NCBI RefSeq assembly: GCF_013030265.1
Contig: NZ_WPZQ01000003.1
Span: forward strand, 248,001 to 312,000
Direction of reading: 5' to 3'
DNA length: 64,000 nucleotides
Source: Ruegeria arenilitoris
GTDB lineage: Bacteria > Pseudomonadota > Alphaproteobacteria > Rhodobacterales > Rhodobacteraceae
The position numbers were made by a program, and so were the translations under genes. Of this stretch, positions 52,414 to 61,992 are shown one piece after another. Each line of letters begins with the position of its first letter. Within the stretch, counting starts at the first letter, position 1. The notes under the pieces were generated by a model, which was given only the letters and a program-made list of their open reading frames with translations, did no database searches and was not told the DNA's origin.

Positions 52414-53463
52414 TCATGTGGTTACAGCCGCGCAAATCGGGCAATCTGCACGTTTGGACAAGGCGATCTTCCGGCTTTCACCATAAAGCGCGTCGTAGAT
52501 CAGCATCTCTCCGACCAGAGGCTGGCCAGCCCCAGTAATAACCTTGATCGCCTCGACAGCCATCATCGATCCAACAACACCGGGCAAGGGGCCGATGACC
52601 CCGGCTTCGGCACAGGAAGGCGCAAGACCGGCGGCAGGCGCTTCGGGGAAGATGCACTGATAGCAAGGTCCGCTTTCAGCAGGGTTGAATACGCTTAGCT
52701 GCCCCTCCCACTGGGACAACGCGCCCGAGATCAGGGGCTTGCCGCGCGCGACGGCTGTGCGGTTCGCCAGATAGCGCGTCTCAAAGTTATCCGTTCCATC
52801 CAGAATCAGATCATACTCATCAAAAAGATCAGAGGCGATCTCTTCAGTCAGACGGCGGTGATAAGGGCGGACCACAACATTCGGGTTCTGCGATTCCATT
52901 GCCTGTTGCGCAGAAAAGACCTTGGGTATGCCGATATCAGTATCACGGTGGATCACCTGCCGCTGCAGATTGGCATTCTCAACCACATCATCATCGATCA
53001 CACCAATTGTCCCGACACCCGCTGCCGCTAAATACTGCAGCGCCGGCGCGCCCAGGCCACCTGCTCCGATCACCAGCACCCGAGCTTTTTTAAGTCGCTT
53101 CTGCCCTGGACCGCCAAGTTCCCGAAGAACGATATGTCGGGCATATCGTTCCAGTTCTGTTTCGCTGAATTGATCGGAGGCCATCGTCTGCTCCTTGTCC
53201 TGCGTGAGCACAGCGCGTGCACGCAGAAGCTTTAGCATCCGACTGTAGAGAAGAACCAGCACTGCAAACCCACCAAGGATGAGCCAAATCGCGGCCGATC
53301 CTCCGGTGGCTTCTCGCAACGGATGGCCATACGGCAAAATCAGCTGAGCTGTTAACACACCCAGCAGCAACACCGCGACTGACGCCGAACGGGCTGTACG
53401 GGAAACACCTGCCATCCAGCCGATACCCCAAAGGGCCGCGGCCAGGAAGAACACCAACAGCAT
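52414..53463 (-). CDS. moeB: MoeB/ThiF family adenylyltransferase with N-terminal membrane region
   Basis: A 349-residue frame. Residues 1-80 hold three membrane segments (LVFFLAAALWGIGWMAGV, VAVLLLGVLTAQLIL, AIWLILGGFAVLVLLY). From about 95 it is a ThiF/MoeB E1-like domain: RYARHIVLRELGGPGQKRL, nucleotide loop VLVIGAGGLGAPALQYLA, DGTDNFETRYLAN, and zinc Cys pairs CYQC and CPIC. MoeB adenylates the MoaD C terminus for molybdopterin synthesis. The first start overlaps the dut stop (TGATG). An in-frame ATG at 53184, with AAGGAG 6 nt upstream, would make a normal soluble 256-residue MoeB, so two isoforms are possible. Last gene of the rpoH operon. Confidence 0.9.
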   Translation of the reverse strand: MLLVFFLAAALWGIGWMAGVSRTARSASVAVLLLGVLTAQLILPYGHPLREATGGSAAIWLILGGFAVLVLLYSRMLKLLRARAVLTQDKEQTMASDQFSETELERYARHIVLRELGGPGQKRLKKARVLVIGAGGLGAPALQYLAAAGVGTIGVIDDDVVENANLQRQVIHRDTDIGIPKVFSAQQAMESQNPNVVVRPYHRRLTEEIASDLFDEYDLILDGTDNFETRYLANRTAVARGKPLISGALSQWEGQLSVFNPAESGPCYQCIFPEAPAAGLAPSCAEAGVIGPLPGVVGSMMAVEAIKVITGAGQPLVGEMLIYDALYGESRKIALSKRADCPICAAVTT

Positions 53464-53918
53464 CAGCTGCGACCGGTGGAGCCGAAACCGCCAGCGCCGC
53501 GTTCAGTGACGTTCAGTTCCTCGACAGCTTCAAAACTTGCCTGAACCACCGGAGCGACAACGAGTTGCGCGATCCGTTCGCCGTGGCTGATTTCGAACCG
53601 CTCCTGCCCGGCATTCAGCAAGATCACTCCCAAAGGACCGCGATAGTCGCTGTCGATGGTCCCGGGCGTGTTGGGCAGCGTGATGCCATGTTTCAGGGCC
53701 AGACCCGAGCGCGGACGAATCTGAACTTCGTACCCATTGGGGATTTCGATCCTCAGGCCAGTTGGCACGAGGGTGCGTTCTCCGGGTTCGAGAATGATCG
53801 CCTTGCCATCGGGTAAGTTTGCGCGCACATCCGCACCCGCTGCTCCTGTGGTTTCGTACGAAGGCAACGCCACCGCCGGATCAGCGCTGTCCTCGCGGAT
53901 CACACGAATTGCAACCAT
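53463..53918 (-). CDS. dut: dUTP diphosphatase
   Basis: A 151-residue trimeric dUTPase hydrolysing dUTP to dUMP and so keeping uracil out of DNA. All five motifs are visible: [11 protein letters not shown] (1), [11 protein letters not shown] (2), [16 protein letters not shown] (3, with the catalytic Asp), [10 protein letters not shown] (4) and [12 protein letters not shown] (5). It lies 30 bp after coaBC, and its stop shares a base with the moeB start. Confidence 0.96.
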   Translation of the reverse strand: MVAIRVIREDSADPAVALPSYETTGAAGADVRANLPDGKAIILEPGERTLVPTGLRIEIPNGYEVQIRPRSGLALKHGITLPNTPGTIDSDYRGPLGVILLNAGQERFEISHGERIAQLVVAPVVQASFEAVEELNVTERGAGGFGSTGRS

Positions 53919-53948
53919 GTTGGCACCCTTTTTCTGTTTCTGCGCTGA

Positions 53949-55145
53949 TCACGCGTTGAGAGCTTCTGCAATCTTCTCTGCCAGACGCCTGGCGACGGCA
54001 TCCTTGCCCATACGGGGCCATTCGTCAGCGCCATCATCCGAAATCAATATGACCGCGTTCTCGGACCCGCCCATGATCCCGGTCGCCGGGCTCACGTCAT
54101 TTGCGACGATCCAATCGCATCCTTTGCGCTTACGTTTGGACGTTGCGTGTTCGATTACGTTATCGGTTTCGGCGGCAAAGCCAACTACCAGCCCCGGGCG
54201 ATTGGTTTCCATATTCGCGACACGTTTCAAAATGTCCGGGTTTTCGGCAAACTCCAAAGCCGGAACACCGTCGCGGCTTTTCTTCAGCTTGCGATCCGAA
54301 GCCCCCGCAATACGCCAATCTGCAACCGCCGCCGCGAACACGCCCGCATCGACGGGCAAGGCCTCGTCCACCGCATCCGACATTTGCTGGGCTGTCTCAA
54401 CCTGAACAACCTGCACGCCCTCAGGTGGGGGCACATCTGCAGGGCCGGTCACAAAAACAACTTCGGCACCCATTGCGGCAATAGCCCGGGCAACCGCTGT
54501 TCCCTGTGCCCCCGATGATCGGTTTGCAATATAGCGAACCGGGTCAATGGGTTCATGCGTAGGACCAGATGTCACCAGAATGCGCTTGCCAGCCAAGGGG
54601 CCCGCTTCAAACGCATTTTCGATTGCAGCCACGATCTCCAGCGGTTCAGACATGCGGCCTGGTCCGTATTCTCCGCACGCCATATCGCCCTCGTTAGGGC
54701 CAACGAAGCTGACGCCATCAGCCAATAGCTGTTCGTGATTGCGCCGCGTTGCTGGATGATCCCACATGCGCACATTCATTGCAGGGGCACACAACACAGG
54801 TGTGTCTGTCGCCATCAGCAAAGTAGAGGCGAGATCATTTGCCAGACCACCTGCCATCTTGCCCATAAGATCGGCCGTGGCCGGAGCAACAACAATCAAA
54901 TCGGCAGAGCGTGAGAGCTGGATATGCCCCATCTCGGCCTCATCCGTCAGATCAAAAAGATCGCGATACACCTTTTCCCCGGCAAGTGCAGACACCGAAA
55001 GCGGCGTAACAAATTCTTCGGCAGCGCGGGTCAGAACAGGCGTTACCGCCGCGCCGCGTTCTTTCAGTCTCCGGATCAGATCCAACGACTTGTAAGCCGC
55101 AATTCCCCCGCCGATGATCAGAAGAATACGTTTGGATGCCAGCAT
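53949..55145 (-). CDS. coaBC: bifunctional phosphopantothenoylcysteine decarboxylase/synthetase
   Basis: Two steps of CoA synthesis in one 398-residue protein: CoaB joins cysteine to 4'-phosphopantothenate with CTP, CoaC decarboxylates the product using FMN. CoaC is N-terminal (RILLIIGGGIAAYKSLDLIRRL, with PAMNVRMW and GDMACGEYGPGR). CoaB begins near residue 185 (GKRILVTSGPTHEPIDPVRYIANRSSG) with KLKKSRDG and the CTP-related IVANDVS. Start 55145 has GGAAGGG upstream; a longer frame adds 16 residues. Operon member after chaN. Confidence 0.96.
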   Translation of the reverse strand: MLASKRILLIIGGGIAAYKSLDLIRRLKERGAAVTPVLTRAAEEFVTPLSVSALAGEKVYRDLFDLTDEAEMGHIQLSRSADLIVVAPATADLMGKMAGGLANDLASTLLMATDTPVLCAPAMNVRMWDHPATRRNHEQLLADGVSFVGPNEGDMACGEYGPGRMSEPLEIVAAIENAFEAGPLAGKRILVTSGPTHEPIDPVRYIANRSSGAQGTAVARAIAAMGAEVVFVTGPADVPPPEGVQVVQVETAQQMSDAVDEALPVDAGVFAAAVADWRIAGASDRKLKKSRDGVPALEFAENPDILKRVANMETNRPGLVVGFAAETDNVIEHATSKRKRKGCDWIVANDVSPATGIMGGSENAVILISDDGADEWPRMGKDAVARRLAEKIAEALNA

Positions 55146-55222
55146 GTTCAGCCCTTCCACGTCCCGGTCGGCGCTGACATTAGGCAACGCCACCGATGAG
55201 TTCCAGCGGATATTGTTGCAGC

Positions 55223-56047
55223 TCAGTCCTGATTTTCAAAGGCTTTGCACGGATCTTCGCGTTCGACCGCAGGGCTGTCGATAACCACATCAAACTCGCC
55301 TTCGATGACGCCATCTTCGGATTGTCCCAGCACAAAAACCTTCAGACCCGGGCGCATACGAGACAGAAAGGTGGGAATGCCGCGATCTTTGCGTGCATGC
55401 CCATTGCCGGTGATCACGGCAACCGGCCCTTCGGTGTCGTCAATCGCAGTCAGGATAGCGCGTGTCAGGACCGCATCCCGTAGCCGCTGAATCGCAACCA
55501 TCTGAGGCAGCGCCTCTTCGGGGATTGCATTGCAATGAGCCGCCAGTTGATCCGCTTCGCGTGCGGCCTGATCTTCGGCGGCCAGTGGCACCGTCAATCC
55601 GTAGCGCGCTGCATCCGCCCCCAGAGCAGTGGCTGCACCACGTTCCATCGCCGCCCGTGCAGCCTTGCGCGGAACCATTGCGCCGTACACTGGTGCTTCG
55701 CTTGCCTGAAACACCGGGTAATACATGCTGAGCGGTGGCCAGCCGGATTCAACCCAGCGCAGGATTCGCGAAAGCTCTTCGGGATCGGAAACCGCTTTTT
55801 GAGCAAGGCGCTGCGCACCTTCCTCTGTCACCATTTCCCAGACCACAGCCGAAGGATCAATCACTTCGATCGCTTCGGCCTGGATATAATGGTGCTGTGG
55901 ATTGTCGTGAATTTCACCCAGAATAATGACATCTGCTGACCGCATCCGCTCGCGCACGTTGTCGGGCAGGTATTCGTCAGCAAGGACCTGAGAAGCAAAA
56001 TTAAAATTCAGAATTGCGGCGGTGGCAAGAATCGCAAGATGTCTCAT
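55223..56047 (-). CDS. ChaN-family haem-binding-like protein
   Basis: A 274-residue exported protein with signal peptide MRHLAILATAAILNFNFASQVLA. The Tiki/ChaN signature VIILGEIHDNPQHHYIQ is followed by the second conserved part VITGNGHARKDRGIPTFL. Characterised ChaN proteins bind haem cofacially and are linked to iron uptake; the Tiki relatives are metalloproteases. No lipobox is seen, so it is periplasmic rather than lipid-anchored. Its ATG overlaps the rpoH stop (ATGA), which couples the two. Confidence 0.88.
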   Translation of the reverse strand: MRHLAILATAAILNFNFASQVLADEYLPDNVRERMRSADVIILGEIHDNPQHHYIQAEAIEVIDPSAVVWEMVTEEGAQRLAQKAVSDPEELSRILRWVESGWPPLSMYYPVFQASEAPVYGAMVPRKAARAAMERGAATALGADAARYGLTVPLAAEDQAAREADQLAAHCNAIPEEALPQMVAIQRLRDAVLTRAILTAIDDTEGPVAVITGNGHARKDRGIPTFLSRMRPGLKVFVLGQSEDGVIEGEFDVVIDSPAVEREDPCKAFENQD

Positions 56048-56922
56048 GCGAAGAAGTGTTGCACCTCACGGGATTGCGCTTCAAGGTTCTTGCGCATTTT
56101 GATGAAGGCTGCCGCCTCAAGCTGTCGTACGCGCTCTTTGGACAGACCAAGTTCCTGCCCCAAACTCTCCAGCGTGCGCGCCGGTTCACGCAGTTTGCGT
56201 TCCCGAACAATGAACCGCTCGCGATCGTTCAAAGCCTGCATCGCTGTCACCAACCATTCACGCAACTGTTGGGTATCATGGCTATGTTCAACAGCTTCGG
56301 CTGCCTGCTCCCGATCATCTTCAAGCGCATCAATCCATTCGCGCCCGTCCTCATCGGTCGATTGCACCGCGTTGAGAGAGAAATCAGAGCCAGAAAGGCG
56401 CCCTTCCATCATCTCGACATCCCGCAGTGGGACCCCAATCTCGGCCGCGATCATCTGGTGCAACTGGTGGCGATCCAACTCAAGACCATCTGTTGCGGCT
56501 TCCCGCTCCAGCCGCGCCTGGACGCGCCGCATATTGAAAAACAGGGATTTCTGGGAAGAGGTCGAACCAGTCCGCACCATCGACCAGTTCCGCATAACAT
56601 AGTCCTGGATGCTCGCCTTGATCCACCAGACGGCATAGGTCGAAAACCGAACCCCGCGATCCGGGTCGAACTTATCGGCGGCCTTCATCAATCCCAAACC
56701 AGCTTCCTGAATGAGATCATTCATCGGCGCTCCGTAGCGTTTGAACTTCGCCGCCATCGAGATCGCCAGCCGCATATAGGCAGTGATCAAACGATGAAGC
56801 GCCTGTTCGTCGCGATCATCTCTCCACGCGTAGGCGAGTCGCAATTCTGTTTCTGCGTCCAGCAATTCGGCCTTCATGGCCCTACGGGACATCGAAAAGT
56901 CACTTGGGTTATCCAGTGCCAT
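56044..56922 (-). CDS. rpoH: RNA polymerase sigma-32 factor, RpoH2-like
   Basis: A 292-residue heat-shock-type sigma factor. Region 2 holds AYMRLAISMAAKFKRYGAPMNDLIQEAGLGLMKAADKFDPDRGVRFSTYAVWWIKASIQDYVMRNWSMVRTG-type core and promoter-melting residues; the RpoH box appears as SSQKSLFFNMRRVQ; region 4 ends with LGLSKERVRQLEAAAFIKMRK. The sequence style and its operon fit RpoHII, which in Rhodobacter answers photo-oxidative stress rather than heat alone. The start at 56922 has a GGGAGAG site. It heads the operon to chaN, coaBC, dut and moeB. Confidence 0.93.
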   Translation of the reverse strand: MALDNPSDFSMSRRAMKAELLDAETELRLAYAWRDDRDEQALHRLITAYMRLAISMAAKFKRYGAPMNDLIQEAGLGLMKAADKFDPDRGVRFSTYAVWWIKASIQDYVMRNWSMVRTGSTSSQKSLFFNMRRVQARLEREAATDGLELDRHQLHQMIAAEIGVPLRDVEMMEGRLSGSDFSLNAVQSTDEDGREWIDALEDDREQAAEAVEHSHDTQQLREWLVTAMQALNDRERFIVRERKLREPARTLESLGQELGLSKERVRQLEAAAFIKMRKNLEAQSREVQHFFA

Positions 56923-57022
56923 GCATCTCTCCCTTGTTTGCTGGCGCGGGCCGGTCTTGCTTTGACGTTTTGGTGTCGATACGCAGGGCAAAACCGGGTG
57001 GATCACCAGAAAGGTAATAAAA

Positions 57023-57544
57023 GTGCATCCCAATTTAACCTTTGTTCTGGGCGGCGCAGCATCGGGAAAATCCGCTTTTGCCGAACAACTGGTTGTTTCA
57101 ACGGATAAAAACCGGGTTTACGTAGCGACATCACAAGTGTTTGATGATGAGATGCGCCAAAAAATTAGGCAGCATATTGCACAACGCGGCACGGGGTGGA
57201 CGACAATTGAGGCCCCGTTTGACCTGAAGCCTGTGCTTGCGGGCCTGAGTCGGGATCAGATTTGCCTTATCGATTGTGCCACCATGTGGCTGAGCAATCA
57301 CTTGCTCGCTGAGAATGACATCGCTCAGGCCCAGGCTGAATTTCTTGATGATCTGCGCACCTGCCCGGCGCAAATCGTCATCGTTTCGAATGAGGTAGGT
57401 CACGGGGTCGTCCCGGATAACGCACTGGCCCGCAGGTTTCGCGAGGCGCAGGGGCGTTTGAATATCGCACTGGCTGCGCAGGCTGACCTGGTCGTACAGG
57501 TCACCGCCGGATTACCACTGGTTTTGAAAGGTCAGCTTCCGTGA
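57023..57544 (+). CDS. cobU: adenosylcobinamide kinase/guanylyltransferase
   Basis: A 173-residue cobalamin assembly enzyme (also cobP) that phosphorylates adenosylcobinamide and converts it to the GDP form. P-loop LGGAASGKSAFAE at residues 8-20, then the conserved RVYVATSQVFDDEM, LIDCATMWLSNHL and VSNEVGHGVVPDNALARRFRE. It starts at GTG with an AAAGG site. The stop overlaps the GTG start of the phosphatase gene. It diverges from rpoH. Confidence 0.95.
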   Translation: MHPNLTFVLGGAASGKSAFAEQLVVSTDKNRVYVATSQVFDDEMRQKIRQHIAQRGTGWTTIEAPFDLKPVLAGLSRDQICLIDCATMWLSNHLLAENDIAQAQAEFLDDLRTCPAQIVIVSNEVGHGVVPDNALARRFREAQGRLNIALAAQADLVVQVTAGLPLVLKGQLP

Positions 57545-58119
57545 CACGTCTGCACCTCGTCCGACACGGCCCGACGCATGCCAAAACAATGGTAGGCTGG
57601 TCGGATATTCCTGCCGATCTGAGCGATCATGCCGCTATTGCAAGGCTTCAGGCCCATCTGCCATCCGGAGGCATTGTTGTGTCCTCAGATCTTTCCCGCG
57701 CCGCTGACACTGCCAGCGCAATAGAAGGGACACGCCGCCGTTTGCCGCATCATCCGGACCTGAGAGAGATTAACTTTGGAACCTGGGAACTGCGGCCTTT
57801 TGCGGATATCGAGGCCGAGAATCCTGAACTGGCTTTTGCCTATTGGGATAATCCGGGCGAGGTGCGCCCACCCGAAGGTGAAAGCTGGAATCAGGTCTGC
57901 GCAAGGGTGGATGCGGTGATCGACGGGCTGATTGCCGAACATACCGGATCTGACCTGATCGTGGTTGCACATTTCGGCGTCATACTCACGCAGGTACAAC
58001 GTGCGTTGGCAGTTGATGCCCAACAGGCGTTCTCACATCGTATCGACAATTTGTCTGTCACCGAAATCACGGATCATGGCGATAGGTGGTCTGTGGAACG
58101 GATCAATCACATTCCGTGA
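57541..58119 (+). CDS. histidine phosphatase family protein, CobC-like
   Basis: A 192-residue histidine phosphatase with the phosphohistidine motif LHLVRHGPTHAKT (His9), VVSSDLSRAADTA, REINFGTWELRPFADIE and the distal LIVVAHFGVI. Overlap with cobU (4 bp, GTGA) makes alpha-ribazole phosphatase (CobC), the late step of the lower-ligand branch, the likely role. The alternative is a general phosphoglycerate-mutase-like phosphatase. Confidence 0.9.
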   Translation: MTRLHLVRHGPTHAKTMVGWSDIPADLSDHAAIARLQAHLPSGGIVVSSDLSRAADTASAIEGTRRRLPHHPDLREINFGTWELRPFADIEAENPELAFAYWDNPGEVRPPEGESWNQVCARVDAVIDGLIAEHTGSDLIVVAHFGVILTQVQRALAVDAQQAFSHRIDNLSVTEITDHGDRWSVERINHIP

Positions 58120-58177
58120 TAAAACTCCGCACAAATAACCGATTTACGAATGATATATGATCCGACATCGTCGGGGC

Positions 58178-59047
58178 ATGACTTATGATCTATTTATCGG
58201 GGACAGGCTGTTTTCAAGCTGGTCCATGCGCGGATGGCTGATGCTGGAGAAGTTTGGCCTTCCCTATAAAACCCATATGATTGGCCTCTATTCCGGGACT
58301 ATGGCCGAGGATATGAAACCCCTCGCCCCAGCCCGTCTGGTACCGGCATTGCGCTTGCCGGACGGAACAGTTGTTGGCGAAAGCCTAGCCATGGCCGAAA
58401 CTCTGGCTGAACGTCATCCAGATGCAGGGCTTTGGCCCAAGGATGCCGCCGCACGCGCAACTGCAAGATGGTTATGTTCAGAAATGGTTTCCGGCTTCAC
58501 TTCCCTGCGAAGCGAATGCCCGATGCAACTTTTGCATTGCTGGGAAGACTTTGTCCCATCAGCGGGTACATTGGCAGATCTCGAAAGAATCGAAACGCTG
58601 TGGGATCACGCTCGCAAGGTTTCCGGCGCATCATCCGGGCCGCTGTTTGGCGAATATTCTCTGGCCGATGTGTTTTATACCCCTGTTGCCGCCCGGATCA
58701 TCGGATATGGGCTACCGGTATCTGACAAGAACCGCGACTATTGTCTGGGGCTGCTCTCGGATACACCGGTCAGGCAATGGAGAGCGATGGGTTTGACCGT
58801 GCAGTATGATCCGTTTCCCTACGCCCAGAAGCTGCGCTCCAAGCCATGGCCGGTTGGCGGTGCCTCCAAGGCAAAACCTCTGGAGGCTGGCCCCTCGATC
58901 AATGCGAATTGTCCGTATTCGGGCAAACCCGTCTCCGACTACCTGGAACTCGATGGAAATCGTTGGGGGTTTTGTAATCCGTTCTGCAGGGACAAAACAG
59001 TGGCCGACCCGGAAGCCTGGCCAAAATTCATGGCACTGATCAATTAA
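58178..59047 (+). CDS. glutathione S-transferase with extra C-terminal Cys-rich domain
   Basis: A 289-residue protein. The N-terminal thioredoxin-fold half reads YDLFIGDRLFSSWSMRGWLMLEKFGLPY with Ser in the catalytic position, LVPALRLPDGTVVGESLAMAETL forms the glutathione site, and the helical C-half includes FGEYSLADVFYTPVAARI. The last 48 residues (242-289) are an added module: NANCPYSGKPVSDYLELDG, then GFCNPFCRDKTVADPEAW, with Cys245, Cys266 and Cys270. It looks like a metal- or redox-binding TRASH/YHS-type finger. The role of the fusion is unknown. Start 58178 fits the family; a start 21 bp earlier is possible. Confidence 0.87.
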   Translation: MTYDLFIGDRLFSSWSMRGWLMLEKFGLPYKTHMIGLYSGTMAEDMKPLAPARLVPALRLPDGTVVGESLAMAETLAERHPDAGLWPKDAAARATARWLCSEMVSGFTSLRSECPMQLLHCWEDFVPSAGTLADLERIETLWDHARKVSGASSGPLFGEYSLADVFYTPVAARIIGYGLPVSDKNRDYCLGLLSDTPVRQWRAMGLTVQYDPFPYAQKLRSKPWPVGGASKAKPLEAGPSINANCPYSGKPVSDYLELDGNRWGFCNPFCRDKTVADPEAWPKFMALIN

Positions 59048-59117
59048 TCCGCGTCGTTAACACTTCCTAAACCGCGGCCATGGCAGCAACGACCTGTTAA
59101 CCAAGAACAGGACAGCC

Positions 59118-60629
59118 ATGGTCGCCCGAGCTCATACTGTTGCCTTTCAGGGTGTCGATGCCCGGCCGGTCGAGGTCCAATGCGCCGTTTCGCCCGGTCT
59201 TCCTGCGTTTTCAATTGTCGGCCTGCCGGACAAAGCTGTGTCCGAGGCCCGTGACCGAGTGCGCAGTGCGCTCAGTTCGATGGCGATCGCACTCCCTTCA
59301 AAACGGATAACGATCAACCTGTCCCCTGCCGATCTGCCAAAAGAGGGCAGCCATTTCGACCTGCCGATTGCTGTCGCCTTGCTTTCGGCACTGGAAATCA
59401 TTCCAGCCGATGCTGCCGAAGGTGCCGTAGCGCTGGGAGAGCTGTCGCTGGATGGTTCTTTGGTTCCCGTGGTTGGCGCCTTGCCAGCAGCCATGACCGC
59501 CGCTGCTGAAGATCGAACGCTTCTATGTCCCCGCGCCTCAAGCGCCGAGGCGGCGTGGGTTGATGCGACGCAGGTAATTGGAGCCGGTTCCCTTGGGGAT
59601 GTGGTCCGGCATTTCTCTGGCCAGTCACCTTTACCTATCGCCCAGCCCGGCGAGGTAAACCTGACGCCCAGCGCCCGCGATCTGCGCGACGTCAAGGGTC
59701 AGGAGCGAGCCAAACGAGCGATGGAGATTGCCGCAGCCGGGCGCCATCATCTCATCATGATCGGCACGCCCGGATCAGGCAAATCCATGCTGGCAGCCCG
59801 ATTGCCGGGAATATTGCCTCCGCTTACGCCTGTTGAGGCGCTTGAAACCTCGATGATTCAGTCCCTGTGCGGATTACTGGATGAAGGCGGCATCAGCCGT
59901 TCACGTCCATTTCGAGAGCCGCACCATACAGCTTCGATGGCAGCAATTGTGGGCGGTGGGAAGGGTGCGAAACCCGGTGAGATTTCCCTTGCCCACAATG
60001 GCGTGCTGTTCATGGATGAATTTCCGGAATTCCCGCGAACCGTTTTGGAAACTCTGCGCCAGCCCATCGAGACCGGTGAGGTCATGGTGGCGCGCGCCAA
60101 TGCTCATGTAAAATACCCCTGCCGGTTTATGCTGGTTGCGGCCGCAAACCCATGCAAATGCGGATATCTGACCGATCCGTCTCGCGCCTGCTCGCGCGCA
60201 CCCGGCTGCGGGGAAGACTATCTTGGACGCATCTCGGGGCCGCTCATGGATCGCTTTGACTTGCGGCTCGAGGTGCCACCTGTCGGTTTCACAGACCTTG
60301 ACCTGCCCCCATCCGGCGACAGCTCCGAAATCGTTGCCGCCCGGGTTGAAAAAGCCCGGTTGGTACAAGCTGATCGCTATCAGGGAACTGCCACGCGTCA
60401 GAATGCAGATGTGGAAGGAAATCTTTTGGAAGAGATCGCCGCGCCGGATGCAGAAGGTAAAGATCTGCTGCTGAAAGCGGCCGAGCGGTTCGGTCTTTCA
60501 GCCCGCGCCTTTCACCGCATTCTTCGGGTCGCCCGGACAATTGCTGATCTCGAAGGCGCGCCAGATGTCAGACGCCCGCATGTGGCCGAGGCGCTGAGCT
60601 TTCGCATCAGCGCCAAGGTCGCTGCTTAA
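59118..60629 (+). CDS. comM: YifB/ComM Mg-chelatase-like AAA ATPase
   Basis: A 503-residue hexameric helicase-like ATPase; ComM promotes branch migration during natural transformation in other bacteria. Lon-like N-terminal domain ([35 protein letters not shown]), Walker [13 protein letters not shown] near 216-227, Walker [11 protein letters not shown], the sensor region [22 protein letters not shown] and the C-terminal lid. It overlaps the end of gshB by 4 bp, convergently. Also named YifB. Confidence 0.94.
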   Translation: MVARAHTVAFQGVDARPVEVQCAVSPGLPAFSIVGLPDKAVSEARDRVRSALSSMAIALPSKRITINLSPADLPKEGSHFDLPIAVALLSALEIIPADAAEGAVALGELSLDGSLVPVVGALPAAMTAAAEDRTLLCPRASSAEAAWVDATQVIGAGSLGDVVRHFSGQSPLPIAQPGEVNLTPSARDLRDVKGQERAKRAMEIAAAGRHHLIMIGTPGSGKSMLAARLPGILPPLTPVEALETSMIQSLCGLLDEGGISRSRPFREPHHTASMAAIVGGGKGAKPGEISLAHNGVLFMDEFPEFPRTVLETLRQPIETGEVMVARANAHVKYPCRFMLVAAANPCKCGYLTDPSRACSRAPGCGEDYLGRISGPLMDRFDLRLEVPPVGFTDLDLPPSGDSSEIVAARVEKARLVQADRYQGTATRQNADVEGNLLEEIAAPDAEGKDLLLKAAERFGLSARAFHRILRVARTIADLEGAPDVRRPHVAEALSFRISAKVAA

Positions 60630-61558
60630 ATCTTAGCCTCAATCGCTTCCCAGATCTTCTGAGCAACGTTGACGCCGTTAAAGCGTTCAAGCTCCTGAAT
60701 ACCAGTTGGGGAGGTCACGTTGATTTCAGTCAGGTAATCGCCAATCACATCGATCCCGACAAACACCTGCCCCTTTTCTTTCAGCAAAGGCCCGATGGCG
60801 GCGCAGATCTCCAAATCACGCTCTGTCAGGCCGATTTTTTCGGGTCGACCGCCGACATGCATATTCGAACGTGTCTCCCCCTCGGCAGGGACGCGGTTGA
60901 TGGCACCGACCGGCTCGCCATCCACCAAAATCACGCGCTTGTCGCCGTTACTGACGTCCGGCAGGAACTTCTGGACGATCAGAGGCTCTCGTGAAAACCC
61001 GGTGAACAATTCATGCAGCGAGGTCAGGTTGCGGTCATTTGCATCCAACCGGAATACACCCGCACCACCATTGCCATAAAGCGGCTTCAGGATGACACCG
61101 CCATGTTTTTCTTTGAAAGCTTTGATGGTCTGCAGATCCCGCGCGATGGTCGTTGGCGGCGTCAGGTCGGGAAAATCCAACACCAGCAGTTTCTCCGGGT
61201 AGTTACGGACCCAGAACGGATCATTCACCACCAACGCCTGCCCTTTCAGTCGATCCAGCAAGTGGGTCGATGTGATGTAGTGCATATCGAACGGCGGATC
61301 CTGACGCAGCCAAACCACATCGAAATCCGCAAGATCAACCTCGCGTTCCGAACCCAACACAGCCGGTTCACCAGCGACACGCTGCACCGTCATGTCCTGA
61401 CCACGAGCGGTAATGCGCCCTTCCTGATAAGCCAGTTGATCCGGGCTGTAAAAGAACAGCTCATGCCCGCGTGCCTGTGCCTCTTCGGCCAGACGGAACG
61501 AACTGTCGGCGTTGATATCCACGGCCCCGATCGGGTCCATCTGAAAGGCGATCTTCAT
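60626..61558 (-). CDS. gshB: glutathione synthase
   Basis: A 310-residue ATP-grasp enzyme adding glycine to gamma-glutamylcysteine. Start [31 protein letters not shown], the ATP region [19 protein letters not shown], and the metal-binding [21 protein letters not shown] are typical. It is read in the group rsmI-yraN-gshB, with 61 bp before it. Confidence 0.96.
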   Translation of the reverse strand: MKIAFQMDPIGAVDINADSSFRLAEEAQARGHELFFYSPDQLAYQEGRITARGQDMTVQRVAGEPAVLGSEREVDLADFDVVWLRQDPPFDMHYITSTHLLDRLKGQALVVNDPFWVRNYPEKLLVLDFPDLTPPTTIARDLQTIKAFKEKHGGVILKPLYGNGGAGVFRLDANDRNLTSLHELFTGFSREPLIVQKFLPDVSNGDKRVILVDGEPVGAINRVPAEGETRSNMHVGGRPEKIGLTERDLEICAAIGPLLKEKGQVFVGIDVIGDYLTEINVTSPTGIQELERFNGVNVAQKIWEAIEAKI

Positions 61559-61619
61559 GGCTTATCCCTCAATTCCACGCTCGATACATGGCGCAGAGGA
61601 ACGAAGGGTTCAATGGTGA

Positions 61620-61988
61620 TCAGGCCTGACCAAACGCGTTTTCGATAATTTGAAGCTCACCTAAGGCATTCACTAACGCCGCATCAAAACGTGCATTGGC
61701 CAAATGTCCCCGAGGCTGCTGATCAAGATATTGCGCGGCCGAGGCGCAAATGCGGTCCATCTGACGACGGCTGATCCGGGCAGCGGCTGCATCAAAACTT
61801 GAGCTTTTCTTTACTTCGACAAAAACAAATCCATCCGCATTTCGTACGATCAGATCAATCTCGCCACCGGCGCCACGCCAGCGGCGCTCTGCAATGTGAT
61901 AACCACGGCGCTCATAGTCTGATGCAACAAAATATTCGGCTGATTGCCCTGCGTGATATGAAACAGAGCTACGAACCGATCGTTGCAT
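61620..61988 (-). CDS. YraN family (UPF0102) protein
   Basis: A 122-residue protein with an endonuclease-like fold. Motifs: GQSAEYFVASDYERRGYHIAERRWRGAGGEIDLIVRN, then FVEVKKSSSF, keeping the E-x(n)-D-x(n)-E-x-K arrangement of restriction-type nucleases. The function is not established. It lies 4 bp after rsmI, and yraN beside rsmI is a widely conserved order. Confidence 0.92.
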   Translation of the reverse strand: MQRSVRSSVSYHAGQSAEYFVASDYERRGYHIAERRWRGAGGEIDLIVRNADGFVFVEVKKSSSFDAAAARISRRQMDRICASAAQYLDQQPRGHLANARFDAALVNALGELQIIENAFGQA

Positions 61989-61992
61989 GAAC

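Noticed and set aside
56014..57108. 364-codon forward frame opposite rpoH
   Set aside because: Antisense to the sigma factor, with no recognisable domain.
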